Notes: generated by a model not told the origin, from the sequence alone. A stretch of DNA of 64,000 nucleotides from Adiantum capillus-veneris (GCA_014529385.2 CM043958.1:76085169-76149168); one strand, 5' to 3'; positions 25,448-37,265 are shown, counted from the stretch's first letter. Numbers and translations are program-made.

Positions 25448-27364
25448 CTATGTGAGTGGTAGATGATACCTCCTCAGTCGACATCCACTAATCCAATTTG
25501 GAATTTCTTCACCTGCTAATGTAGCAAGCTTGACAGCTCCACTTTGTGATAGATCACTAATCACAAATGGTCCCATCCCTCGCTTTTTAAGTTTCTTGGC
25601 ATGTTGCTTCAAGGTATAAACAAGTACGTAATCGCCTGTTTTAAACTCTTTGGTACGCACATGTTTGTCAAAAAATTCTTTTTGTCTTCTCTTTTTATCA
25701 TAGATCGAAGCGACAGCTCGTAAGTGGAGTTCATCTAGCTTTTCAAGATCATCAATTCTTGAAGAGAGCTCATGCCATGTCCATTCTAAGCTTTTTGCTA
25801 CTCGTAGAGTTGGAATTAAAAACTCTATGGGTAGTATAGCATTTAGGCCAAACACCATGTTGTATGGTGTTGTTCCTATTGATGTTTTGTAAGCTACCCT
25901 GTATGCCCATAGTGTTGAGTGTAGCTGCTGATCCCAATCTGTTCTTGATTCTGACACTATTTTAGTGAGAACCATGCATAGTGTTTTATTAGTGGCCTCA
26001 GCTTGCCCATTGGCCTGTGGATGGTATGGTGCGGATTTCCTATGTATGACCATGAATTCCTCTAGCAGATATTCAATGACTTCATTGAGAAAATGTGTTC
26101 CACGGTCACTGACAATTTCTATTGGTAACCCGTAACGTACAAAAACATTCTCATACAAAAATTGTGCCGTGGTGCGTGCATCAGCTTTTTGTGTTGCTTT
26201 GGCTTCGACCCATTTTGTGAGATAGTTCGTGGCCACTATGATATATTGGGTATGGGTGCGATATTCAGGGGGTGATATAGGTCCCACAAAATCAATGCCC
26301 CATTTTGCAAATGCTCTTGCTCCCATCATTGGCCGTAATGGCATCTCATCTCTTTTTGTTGGCACGTTGGTGTGTTGACATGCGTCACAATGCTTTAAAA
26401 ACTCTTCCGCATCCATGTGCAATGTAGGCCACCAAATTCCCTCGGTCAAGACAATTTTTGCCGTCTTATCGCCCGAAAAATGGCCTCCACTTATTCCGCT
26501 ATGTGCATGTTCTAGAATCAACAGGTATTCACTTTCACTTTCACACATTCTAAGTTGATTTCCCTTACCTCGCTTATAGAGTTGGTTCCCAATTAACTGA
26601 AAGTCATGAGCTTCCTGCTCTATAGTTATTTTCCGTGCTCTTGTGATGTTATCAGGGAACGTCCTGGTGGTTAAGAAGTCAATGATATATTGACTCCATG
26701 CAGGTGCTATGTTAACCTGAAACAAAGTTGCGTGATCCACTGGTAGTTTGGCACTACATATAGTACAATTTGTAACATAAGAATGTGTGTCCGCATACAT
26801 AATTGGCCAATAAACCCCTAACTGTTTCAGCCTCTGGTGTGTCTTCACTGTTGAACAATGAAATGCACAACCCTGGACATGTGCCTCTTCAAGGTAGCAC
26901 TCGAATTCTTCCGGATTTATACATAATCGTAGGATTAGGTCTGATCCAAGATGATACAGCCTTCCTGCTATCAACTGGAAGTTTTTTGTTTGTCGAATTG
27001 TTTGCTGTTTGGATCTGCATTCCGTATTATCAAACCCACTTCCAAAGGAAAGAACACTAACAATTTCCTGAGACCATTTGGGTACCATTTCAATGTTGAA
27101 AAGATAAGCATCTGGTATGTCATCATCTACTCCTTCGGGAGCTTCCCCGTTGTGTATCCTTGAAAGATTATCCACTCGTAGATGGGTTTTACCCTTTTTG
27201 ATAACCACTGTGAAGTCAAATTCTAGCAATATAATAAACCAGCGTACGATTCTCCCTGTATTGCAAGGTTTATTTACTAGGTACATAAGAGCTTGATGAT
27301 CTGTGAAGAACACAAATTTATTTGCAAGAAAATAATGCCGAAATTTATTTACAGTATAAATCAT
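25448..27364 (-). pseudogene. Pol C-terminal part: RNase H end and integrase (Ty3/gypsy)
   Basis: A 638-codon open stretch. It starts in RNase H (FTDHQALMYL, then VDNLSR) and continues into an integrase. A zinc-binding region has H...H and CDAC (near 26390-26510). A catalytic core follows with Asp in IDFVGP (near 26290), Asp in VSDRG (near 26110) and Glu in GQAEATNK (near 26010). A C-terminal domain has MGPFVI and RRYHL. No chromodomain is visible. It ends with TAG at 25448, but the frame continues into the second protease-like stretch. Confidence 0.9.
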
Positions 27365-28798
27365 TCCTAAGCCTTCCTGCTCAGTGGTTGTGTAGTTCTT
27401 TTATGCACTGTTTAATTGTCGGCTCGCATAGCAAAACAAAAAATCCATTGTTCCGTCTCCAGGTTGAGCTAGAATGCTTCCAATGGCATATGCTGAAGCA
27501 TCAATGTGCACATGGAATATCTTTTCCCAATCTGGTTCCTTTAGTACAGATGATGATATAAGGTTTTCCTTCAGCTTTTGGAATGAAGTTTCACGCTCCT
27601 CGGTCCACTAGAAATTGACTAGCAAACGATATAGAGGTTGTGCGATAATCGTATACATGTATATGAATATTCGATAATATCTGCAGTGTCCCATGAAGGA
27701 TGGCACTTGTTTCGCATTAATAGGCCTAGGTAGGTCTACAATGACTTTGACTTTGTCTAGGTCAGTGGTTATGCCATTTCTTGAGACAATGTATCCTAAG
27801 ATTCATCCTTGCTTAACCATAAACACACACTTTTTTGGGTTAAGACAGATTCGATATGTCCTTCACTTTTCAAAGACCTTTTGCAAATGGTCAATATGTT
27901 CCTCTCGTAGGAGAGAGTGTACACACAAGTCATCCATGTAAATTTCTAAGAATATTCTTAGGTATTCCTTGAATGCGTGAGTCATTAACCTTTGGAAAGT
28001 GGTTGGTGCATTAGGTAAGCCAAATGGCATAACTCGATACGCATAAATCCCCCATTCTGTGGCAAATGCTGTTTTGTGTTGATCCTCCCTTGCTATTGCC
28101 AGTTGGTTGTATCCTGAAAACCCATCCAGAAAGGAATAAGCCCGTTTCCTGGCCACTCACTCCAGTGCATGTTCTGTGATTGGCAAGGGATAATTATCCC
28201 TTATGGTTGCTGCATTCACCTTTTTGAGGTTTACACACACTCGCAGTTTTCCATTCTTTTTGGGAACTACCACAATGGGCGACACCCAATCTGTATGTTC
28301 AATTTCATAGATGAATTCAACTTCCATTAGCTTATCAATCTCTTTTTTGATTTGTTTAGCAAATGTGTCATTATATGTATAAGGACATTGTTTGCTAGGT
28401 TTTGCATCCGATTTCAAAGGAATTGTATGTTGGCATATCAATGGATCAACTCCTTTGAGGTCTTTATAGGACTAAGCGAACACATCTTTATACTTCTTGA
28501 GAAGTTGTGTTAGCTGTTCTTCCTCGTCAGACTCTAAATCGTTAGCTATATAGACCGGCTGAGGCTTTTCACCTGGTTCTGCGAGGTCTATCTTTTTTGC
28601 ATTTTCAGGCCCATCGTAAGATTCTTGGTTGGTTCTTTCCCTTACTGGTGGTGTCATGATGATTTTTTTGTCTTGGATAGTAAATTTCCGATAGTGTGAT
28701 GGTACATTCATGTTCCCCTTTTCTGACTCCCCTTTACCATCACTATCTTCTTCAGTGGTCCATATCTCTCTCAAAGACCGTTTCAGTTCTTGGTATTT
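27365..28798 (-). pseudogene. Pol middle part: reverse transcriptase and RNase H, broken
   Basis: Frame-conserved RT with stops at 28472 (TAG), 28157 (TGA) and 27863 (TGA), plus more between 27863 and 27365. Recognisable blocks are the fingers (VVVPKKNGKLRVCVN), palm DGFSGYNQ, and MPFGLPNAPTTFQ. The catalytic YMDD box lies at 27929-27940, and a thumb LNPKKCVF follows. RNase H begins with HIDASAYAIGSILAQ near 27500. The residues are typical of plant Ty3/gypsy RT. The stops alone make it non-functional. Confidence 0.9.
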
Positions 28799-30339
28799 CT
28801 ATTTACGCTCCAGTTTGGTCCACTCCTGGTCTTTTGTTGTTTCTTTTTTTGAATTTTGAGATTTTTGTGATTTTGTTTCGGTTTTAGCTTTCCGTACCTG
28901 TTTTATTTCCTCTCGCGTTCTTTCTTTTCGATTTTTTGAGAATAACCCGGATATTTGATCCTTTACACAATCCTCTGCTTTTACAAGCATCAAATAGTGA
29001 GTTTTACCTTTTATCCTAAGCATCATGTTCTCTCTTGCTTTGTTTCCTGCTCGTTTCCTCCTATAGCATTCTTGGCATCTAGGATGTTGATTAGCAAAAT
29101 CATAAAACTTGCTATTCTCTGTTTCATTTCCACGCTCACTTGAGGTGTCTGAACACTCATTATCTGCATCATCATTTACTTCCAAGTGTTCAGAGGAGTT
29201 GTAAAACTCTTCTTGTTCTGGAGGTTCTACCGTCTCTTTTTCTGGTATAACGCTTACCATGTAATAGGGTAACACATCATAGCCATCCTTGTCGCAAAAT
29301 TTTGTTGTTGGACTGTCGGTAATGGTACAGATATCCAATGTTGCTAGTATGTGTTCCCATTCTAGAGGTTCCAAGGCATCTTCAGGGAAAGGTTCCGGAA
29401 TATACTCCTTGTCCTCAATTGCTCTTTCTAAGACGCAGTTCTCTCTTCTTAGGCTTCCACAATGTGAAGCTCCGCACATCCATAGCTCTTTTGGTTGCCA
29501 TAACCATGCTGGTAGTTCTGATTCTGCTACTGTAGCCGAATCAAACTCTTCCACAGGTGTTTGGTTCACATCTTTGTAACTATGGTCTTTCAGGTGTATT
29601 TTAGTTGTTGTTTCGCCATGTCTGAGGTATATGTATTCATAACCCCAATCTTGGACCATCTTCAATTGTCGCATGAATGGTCGTCCCAAGATGATCTCAT
29701 AATTGTTCTTTTTGTCAAAATCGACTATTGCAAACGTATGCTCATCACTTTTTCTAAGAGTCCTAGTGGTTTCTCCATGAACCCATCTGCCAATTGCAGT
29801 TTCATTCTGGTAGCCCTCAAAGCTGGTTTTTCCCATTTTTTCCAGATTTCCTTGGTGGCGATAGCAACTCCCGCTCCACTATCAAGAATAGCCTTGGATA
29901 CTACTCCTTGGAATTCTACCGGTAGTGTGGTGTTTCCGTCTTCTCCCTCGCAATATTCTTCAACCTTATTCAATGGTACCGGCCTAGTGTTTAGTTGAGG
30001 CCTGTCCAATTCTCTGATCCCTTCTTGTAGCTTCAAGGTGGGGTCTTTCACTCCAAATTTTTCTAGGCATTTTCCTACTGTGGTCCACATGTTTGGCCTC
30101 AATCTTAGGAGTTCTCCTAATGTGATTGTGCATGCCACCGGGGTGGATAACAACTCAATCAATCCCTGCGAATCCATCACCTTGTTAGAGTAAAGTCTTT
30201 GAGATGGGATAGCTCTCACTTCCGACTTGGCTTCGTACTCTCCCAGGTAAGAGGGTAAAGTTCTCAGCGAGTCTGGTTGGCTGTGCCCTGAACTAATTGA
30301 TCCTTGGTCTCCCCCTTGTGAAAGTATTTTAAAGTTCAT
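28799..30339 (-). pseudogene. Protease and protease-RT linker, frameshifted (Ty3/gypsy)
   Basis: A retropepsin active-site stretch AILDSGAGVAIA (near 29880-29910) sits in one frame that ends at 29725. The matching C-terminal part (NYEIILGRPFMRQL, near 29660-29710) is in the next frame, opened from 29836, so a frame change occurs near 29750-29830. A long acidic then basic linker runs to TAG at 28799. The frame change could be an indel or a remnant of recoding; with so many stops nearby I favour an indel. Confidence 0.8.
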
Positions 30340-31972
30340 TTGCGACCTTGCCTAAATTCTTCAATAGGAGGTAAGATCACATTCTTTTCTTTTCTCGTGC
30401 TATTCATGTGGTTACTCATCCTATTAGCCTCGTTGGCCTCACGGATTTGCTTCCACAGATCATCTAGACCGTTACAGTCCTTACCCATTTCTGTCAATAT
30501 TTTAGGCTGGAACCCACCACTTGCCCCATCGGTGGTATTTGGCACTATGATAGGCTCTCCTCTGGACTCATAGCCATTAGTGAGTCTTTCCTTTGTTTCC
30601 ACATGTTTCTCTAAAGTTGGTTGGATAGGGGTTGGAGCTGGTGCTTCATGCCAATTTGTAGGTTTATCCAGCGGGTCCTCCATCAATGATTGAGCCATTT
30701 CGATCATCTTTTTACACATATCCAACCTCTGTTTTTCTATTTTTGCATATGGATAAGTCATCCACCTTTGCTCCTAGGTTTGGTTCTTTTTAAGTCTAGC
30801 TTCATGAGCTTTTAGCAGTGCATCCAGCTGCTCATTTACCTTGTGCGCCAGTACAGATCCTCCTAATCTTGCACTTTTGGGCTCTACTATTTCCTTGGGT
30901 GCTACGGTTACTGTGGTGTGTGATCTTAAGCTAGCTAGATCCTCTAACCGCTCCAATCTGTCCTTGGTATGTTTCAACTCCTCGGATAGGACTGTTTGCT
31001 CTCGTTCCTTCCTGGCTTTCCTATACGCCTTTCTAGCTTTCCAAGTGCTTCTCTGATTTTTCGTTTCTGAACTTTGGGCATTGGTTTTTGGTTCTTCAAC
31101 TATGGGTTCATTCGTCCTTCCTTGAGCTTGGGCTCGTGTTACCGCATGAATAGGTATGATTGTTTCATTTTTCGATCCTCCACTGGAAGGTACTGTTTCT
31201 AACATGTTCAAGGTGGTTTTTTCTCCTTTGCTCGGGTTTTTAGGGCAATCGGGAATCAAATGAGTAATTCCACATTCTGGGCAATACGCATTGACTCTAA
31301 TGATTTCATCATGAGGACAGTCTCTCAGCCAATAGTCTCCACCACACTTGTAACAGGGTCCCTTGGGTTGTTGAGGTGCTCCTTGAGCTCCTCTTTGTTG
31401 GTAAGAATGTCTCTATCCGCCCATGCCTCCATTGGCTATGAACATCAGTGTTCGTTCATCTAGGCTATATCTTCCTTCTCCTCCTGCCTGTACACCAGTT
31501 GGTGGTCCTTGATTTCCTATCATGCTGCATGGTTCTGGCATCGAGGGTTCTTACGGTGGATAATAGATAGGGTTTGCTGCATATCCATTGGGATCTTCAT
31601 AATATGCATGCATAGGCACCAAAGCCTTATCCTCTGATTCAGTTACTGTTGGTGTGTATCTTATACCAACTGGTCGTAATCCTGGTAGGGGTGGTTGTTG
31701 CCCCAACACCGGTTGTGGTTTTTCTACACCTATAGGTCCTAGTAAATTGCCTTCTTGATATCTAGGAATCCATGGAACTTGAGGGGAAGCTAATGGAGCT
31801 TGGGGAGCATAAGGTCTCTCTCTCACATATCCCTTGTTATAATAACATTCCTCGGTCCCATGGTTTGTCCATTTTTATTCAATAGCACACCACTTGGGCT
31901 GTTTAGCCTCCGGTTTGGCGTACAAGTTGATCTTTTTTAGCACTTCATCTACAAGCTGCTCCTGGTTTACCG
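30336..31972 (-). pseudogene. Gag C-terminal part with paired zinc knuckles (Ty3/gypsy)
   Basis: A second frame relative to the first 629 codons, with in-frame stops near 31866, at 31551 (TAA) and at 30774 (TAG). Two CX2CX3HX4C-type knuckles lie near 31270-31360. The first reads CYKCGGDYWLRDC, with Tyr where His is expected; the second reads CPECGITHLIPDC and is complete. Coiled-coil charged sequence follows (30950-31100). The region normally binds the element RNA during packaging. Confidence 0.8.
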
Positions 31973-33862
31973 CTACTTCTCCTTTCGGTGCTGTCTTAGA
32001 AGACTTGCTCCACTTTGCTGTGAAGATGAATCGTCATCAAGGTCCTTGAACTCACCTTCTTTGTAGACCGCACAATTGTCCACAAGGTACAGAGCTTCCT
32101 TGGTCAACTCATTCAACGTCGTGCTCCTCTTCATATGTAAGTCTTTCTGGAGATCTGCATTCCTTAGTCCTTGGATGCATATCAGCATAAGTCTGGACTG
32201 AGTTGGCAGCTCTTCAACAGGACAGAACTTAGCATATCTTTCTAGTCTTAGGACTGCCTTCCGTACAGATTCTCCATCTTTCTGTTTGAATTTATGGATT
32301 TGTGAGATGGTATTATGAGTTATTCCCCTTTGAGAGAATTCCTCGATAAACTCATCAAACACTTCCTCCATCGACTCAAAGTCTCTACGCTCTACAGAGT
32401 CAAACCAAGTGGCAGCATCATCCTCTAGGGTTAGTCCAAACCCTGCAAATTGGGTAGGAAAATCTAACACCTCTTCGGCTCTAATTACACGCACAAAGGC
32501 TGCTACATGATCTCTTGGGTCTCTGCTTCCTATGTATTTCTTATTTACCCATTTTTGCACTTGAGAAGATCTAATTCTTTGATGGTCTACAAACCTCATC
32601 ATTGGATCACCCCGTCCTAGTCGATACACCTCCTCAGGCCTTCTGTAATAGGCTGGTTCCTCTCCCAATGGTGCTCCTAAGCCATAATTTCTAATGGTTC
32701 TCGCTGGAGGTGGTTCTTCTCTGCGAAGTTGTTCTATGGGTGGTCCTCCAGGCTCTGTTGACCCTTGAGTCTTTGGTTTACTCTCTGCCTGATACCTTGA
32801 ATAGAGTGGTGGTTCTCGCAAATCCCTGAGCCCTCGTGCGGCTTGATAACCATCTCGGTTTCGGTCTGATTCCATTGTTGCACTCTGTCGAAGCCATGCC
32901 TGCAATGATGGCTGGTTGCTGGTTGGTCTTGGTTGTTGAATGCTTGCGGTCCGGGTGGAATGTGAGGTTGCGTCATACTCATCTGAAAAAGGATTCGTTG
33001 ACTTGCTTGGGGTGTAGGTGGCTCTTGGCACTTCCTTAGGGGAATATGCTGATGCTCCTGGACCTGTTGCCCTCTCTACCTCCTCTGGGAGAATACGTTG
33101 GTATTCTCGCCCGTATCTATCAACAAAAACTATGCCCTTTCCCGTAGCAGTTTCATAAGAGAATAAGTAAAGAACCTTGTCTTTGCTTAATTCACTTATG
33201 TATGGTTCTTTGCTGCGAAAGTAAGAGACTATACCCTCACTCTCATGTTTGTAGATTCCCACGTTCTTGCTATAAGTTGGAACCCTGGTTGTTTTCTTAT
33301 CATACATAAAAATAGCTCCAGGCCGATCAATGTTTGGTGGCGGTTCTTGAGTTTTTGAGACCATTTTCCCTTTCGCCACATTATCTCCATATCTGTTGTA
33401 ATCTTTAGGGTTACTTACTATTAAATAGTGGTTCCCCTTTTCGTCTCGAAATCTATCTCCATCATCATAGACTCGGATTATCTCCAATCTTTGAGCTGGC
33501 CTCTCTTCGATACAAATGCACTTGCGGCCTCGATAGTTAGAATAGACTAGGGCTCCTCTCGAGTTTGTTCCCTCTAAGAAGATCACCGTGAGCTTGGAAT
33601 CACTCAAAGAATTTTGGGAGGTGCTTCCTCCTCGCATAGGTCCATCATAGGTGAAACCTCCTAGCTGTTGACTACCCATCATGAAGAAAGATTTGTCGGA
33701 CGAAGTGTCAGTATCACTACCTTCCTCAATAATCGGTGCTAGCGGATCTAGCCTTGCCTGAGTTACACTCTCTTCGGTGGACACTAAGCTACCTTGGTCA
33801 CCTGCCACCTTCTGGTCTCTAACAATGTATCTTCCTGATCTTAAATTCATCAAACTTATCAA
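31973..33862 (-). pseudogene. Gag N-terminal part (Ty3/gypsy)
   Basis: A 629-codon open stretch ending in TAG at 31973. The last third holds a retrotransposon gag domain: AAFVRVIRAEEVLDF, then AATWFDSV and FIEEFSQRG (near 32330-32520), followed by helices ending in KDLHMKRSTTLNELTKEAL. The upstream ~400 residues are Ser/Pro/Arg-rich and low in conserved features, an unusually long N-terminal extension. It would form the capsid of the virus-like particle. The continuation lies in another frame, so gag is split. Confidence 0.85.
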
Positions 33863-34271
33863 TGCAATTTATCACAAATCCAACCACTCACGTGGCAAAG
33901 GTCAGTTTCTGCTCTACTTCTTGCTTTGTTGCTGAATATACCTGTACACAAGCATTTTAATTTTGGCAATTGAATCAAAGCATTTATCTGCTTGAGGTTA
34001 CCTTAGTAATGATTGGTATAACTGGAGAGTTAATCTCAACCACTACTGTATTTTATACACTGCTGCTATTCTGGATTAGGTCTGCTAATCTGAAACCGTA
34101 CTTTCCTCAGATGTTGGTCAATTCACGCAAAAAAGTCTGAATTCAGTCTTTGCTTCGCCAAATGGGCAAACAAGGTCCAAATTCACTTATGAAAGAAGTT
34201 CTGGAACCCCTAAGCCAAATAGAATCTTACTGTCTATGCCAGGTCAAATTTTCCTTGCAGTACGCCCTAAT

Positions 34272-34295
34272 AGACATCCTACGCGTAGGATGTCT
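34272..34295. repeat. 24-bp palindrome, copy 5
   Basis: Perfect: arms AGACATCCTACG and CGTAGGATGTCT. Confidence 0.95.
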
Positions 34296-34547
34296 CCTGC
34301 TGTGTTTTGCCTGGATTTTTGCATTGTTGTCTCCCCTTGTTGTGCTGAGCTTACAGCTGCTTTTACTTTTTGATTTGGACACCTGTTAGCTGGTCAGTGA
34401 GTCCGAAATCTGTTCCGATAGCCTGTTGCTGATATTGATCAGTTTAATCAACTCCAAATTGGACCAAAATTGACTAGGAGGCTTGCCTTAGGCTATACAA
34501 CACCTTACTATGCTCAAAGTCAAAGTCTGGCTTCATTTTCTTGCATT

Positions 34548-34571
34548 AGACATCCTACACGTAGGATGTCT
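34548..34571. repeat. 24-bp palindrome, copy 6
   Basis: Arms AGACATCCTACA and CGTAGGATGTCT. It is followed by tttttcatcagaatgg, as at copy 1. Confidence 0.9.
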
Positions 34572-34672
34572 TTTTCATCAGAATGGCTTCAAACTCAAAG
34601 CCTAGGCCCCCCTTGAGTTGCTGATCACTTTGGTATACTCAGAATTCAGTTTGGAGTCCAAAAAAGCTCAAA

Positions 34673-34696
34673 AGACATCCTACGCATAGGATGTCT
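34673..34696. repeat. 24-bp palindrome, copy 7
   Basis: Arms AGACATCCTACG and CATAGGATGTCT. Confidence 0.9.
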
Positions 34697-35115
34697 TTTT
34701 GGCTTGTTTGGCCCCAGCCTTGTCCCACAGCTTCCCCTTGATGTCAGTAACCCAGTGGTATGCTTAGATTTTGGTTTGGATGCCAAAAGTCCCAAATTTC
34801 AGCTGTTCTTGCCTTTTTCAGTCAAAAGTGCTAAAGTCCTCTTTGAGTCCAATTTTCTTACCCAAATGAGGTGAAACCCCTTTCAATCACTCAATTTATC
34901 ATGCAAGACATGCTCATACAGCCATCTTATGGTTTTGGCCTCAAAATAATGTTTTGGCACTATTTGGGTAGGATGTCTGGCAATTTCAGTCTATCTAGCC
35001 TTATCCTTTCAAGATATGGCCAAATTTCCACTTTCCAGTTAAAATTAGGGTAAACCCTACCTTTTGAACACACTGCTCAACTCAAAATCCCACAACTCCT
35101 CCCAGATAAGCCTGT

Positions 35116-35139
35116 AGACATCCTACGCGTAGGATGACT
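35116..35139. repeat. 24-bp palindrome, copy 8
   Basis: Arms AGACATCCTACG and CGTAGGATGACT. Confidence 0.9.
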
Positions 35140-35668
35140 CCTGGCTTAAAATTCAATTTTTTTCTGACAGGAATGCTCCTGATGCTCTGTAGATCTATCA
35201 GAAACACTCACAATAACTTTTGGACTTCAATTAGGCTTTCAAACACACTTTTGCATCTTTTTGCGTCTTTACAGACTTGTAATGATTTTACCAAGCAAGT
35301 GTACATGCATGAAATACTCTAGATCCTGAATCATGATGTCCTACTTACTCTACTCCTACCTATCATGTGAAATGGTGATGATGGTGTTTTCGGTTGCTTT
35401 TTGGCCTCTCCGGACTCTCAAGCTTTCCTCTCACCGCTTCTACCACTCCAAATCCTACTCTAGAACTCGACTACCACCTAAAACTACCTAAGTCTACCTC
35501 TTCTACCTCAGTCGAAGGATCTAGGCCAGGCACATGCTTCCTAAACTCCCTCTAAGACCTAGAGAGTCCTCCACTCTCTGATCCTATCTAATTGTAAAGC
35601 GAGACTCTTGGCAAGCCAAAAATCACAATCCTCTAGTATTAGTTTCGGTCACCTACCTAAGGTTTTCG

Positions 35669-35686
35669 TCCCCGGCAGCGGCGCCA
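35669..35686 (-). promoter_or_regulatory. Primer binding site, tRNA-Asp type
   Basis: On the transcribed strand this reads TGGCGCCGCTGCCGGGGA, one base inside the 5' LTR. It closely matches the tRNA-Asp-complementary site I know from Athila-type plant elements. Confidence 0.85.
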
Positions 35687-35687
35687 A

Positions 35688-36625
35688 TGTTGGACGGATA
35701 CGCTGCGACGGACGTTAGCACAGCGAGAACTCACCTAACATGTAATGTCAGCTAAGGACGAAGCTCGACCCGCAAGCGCGTGGAAGCAAGCATAAGGTGT
35801 CAACCTACACTCGACCGACTCCAAACTAATTCCTACAAAGGTCTCTACCAATTGTCTAAGTCACAGCCTTCAAGAGTGCATAAGAGGAAACTTCCTACAA
35901 CGCTTTCTAGAGCCGAACACCCATCAAACAATCTCGAAACACCATAGAACTTGAAGAAGACCCTACTCATACCAATAGGTCACTCTCCCTAAGGTCTATG
36001 AACAAAAACACCAACCCAAAACACCTGGTGCAAAAACACGTAGGATGTCTGGCCAAAATCTGCAGGTCTTCGTTTCCGAAATCTAAAGTGCCTTATGTGT
36101 ATTTCTACTCAATGTGAACGCGTGGATATGCTGCAATGCAAAATCGGACAACGTATGCTCACCCAAACAACCGATGAAGCTCGTCGGAGGAGCTCGCAAC
36201 ACCGGACTGTATGCGCGCAATGTAGGTATCGGAGCGTAGCTCTCGTCGGGGGCAACACGTTGCACTTCTTCGCACTAGATTCCGACCACCGGAGCACACG
36301 TAGCGTCAAGATGAAGTTCACACTCTCTCTCTCTCGTACATAGTACGCTCACTCACAGACTTCAAAACTTGTTTTAAAATGACAAAAGGGGTTTTTTTAT
36401 TAAGGTCAAAAAGTGGTATATATACCTTACAATTTCTCAAACCCTAAAGTTCCAAAATCAACCATCTACTCAATCTAACTATCAAAACTGGGATACAATC
36501 ACGAAACTTCTGTAAGTCCCAATAATTACAAGGTGAAAAATCAGGTTTTCCTCAATGAATGAATAATTACAAAAAATAATAATCCTCCGGGTAGTTACTG
36601 CCGTGGGTGTGTCCAGCCTCTAACA
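35688..36625 (-). repeat. Ty3/gypsy LTR, 5' copy by transcription
   Basis: 938 bp, starts TGTTGGACGG and ends CTCTAACA on the plus strand. It is longer than the other LTR mainly through a short CT microsatellite insertion near 36325-36342. It contains ACGTAGGATGTCT near 36039. Confidence 0.95.
36415..36426 (-). promoter_or_regulatory. TATA-like palindrome in the 5' LTR
   Basis: GGTATATATACC, a candidate TATA box about 200 bp inside the U3 end for minus-strand transcription of the element. The other LTR has the decayed form ggtatatacacc (17639-17650). Confidence 0.4.
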
Positions 36626-36630
36626 ATGCC
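36626..36630. repeat. Target-site duplication, right copy
   Basis: ATGCC, the partner of ACGCC at 16923-16927. Confidence 0.75.
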
Positions 36631-37215
36631 TAAGGTAAAACAATTGCCACCATGCTATTGACAAGCATTTAATGTTTACCTAACTGTGCCAACAAATAAT
36701 AGAAGAATGCTTAATGTAAAAAATTTCAACATAACCAATAGCGAGGCAAGCTAGGGTAGAAAAAACCCGGAGACACGTGAGTAGCGAGCTCCATAGCTCC
36801 TTTTGTGAAGCAGGCAGTAAGTCTTCTAAAAACAAAACACGACAGAACAACACTGGCTAAGTGAGGGGCAGAGATGCGGCCTCACCTGTTTAAATAGTGG
36901 AAGGAGGATGGACTGCCATTCCTATGAGTGGGAGTAATGAGTGAGCTGGGCCGCCTTCCCTTGTGAGTGTGTGGTAGCTTCAAACAACACGCAGATACCC
37001 ATGAGTGGGGAGATCCATAGCCAGGGAGGAGAGGCCGCCTTGACGGTGTAATGAAGAAGGAGAACTTAATCACGCTCGGCACGCCAGGGGGATCTTTATC
37101 TTATATCTTAGTTTAATAATCAAGGGCTAGGCCCCATGGTCTTTACAAGATAATGACATATTCTGAGTAGTATCCCTAAAATGACCAGCACATTCCGGGC
37201 TAGATCAAAGTGGTG
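36631..37215. other. Spacer, no gene recognised
   Basis: Mixed-composition sequence. It is the continuation of the pre-insertion locus next to the Ty3/gypsy element. No domain or repeat was recognised. Confidence 0.5.
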
Positions 37216-37265
37216 GTTGGGGGGGGGGGGGTGTTTTTTATAACAACAAGAATACCTATAGTACC

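Larger units (their letters stand above)
33863..35668 (-). other. 5' leader of the Ty3/gypsy element with palindrome repeats
   Basis: About 1.8 kb between the primer site and gag without a long minus-strand frame. It carries four more copies of the 24-bp palindrome found in the 3' region and similar flanking phrases, so both untranslated ends of the element are related. Confidence 0.75.
16928..36625 (-). mobile_element. 19.7-kb Ty3/gypsy LTR retrotransposon, degenerate
   Basis: Bounded by related direct repeats that start TGTTGG and end TAACA. The flanks are ACGCC (16923-16927) and ATGCC (36626-36630), a 5-bp target duplication with one C/T difference. All coding sequence is on the minus strand. 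In transcription order it has: LTR, a tRNA-Asp-type primer site, a long leader, gag, protease, RT, RNase H, integrase, extra ORFs, a polypurine tract and the second LTR. Integrase after RNase H places it in Ty3/gypsy. The primer site and the large region after pol recall the Athila/Tat branch. Gag and pol carry many stops and at least two frame changes, so this copy is not autonomous. Confidence 0.95.

Noticed and set aside
28799-28801. Programmed stop readthrough in the Ty3/gypsy pol
   Set aside because: There are too many stops of different kinds within conserved domains; decay is simpler.
34540-34600. Hammerhead ribozyme in the palindrome repeats
   Set aside because: On the minus strand CTGATGA precedes some palindromes, but a properly placed GAAA and closing stems are missing and the CTGATGA is not kept in most copies.
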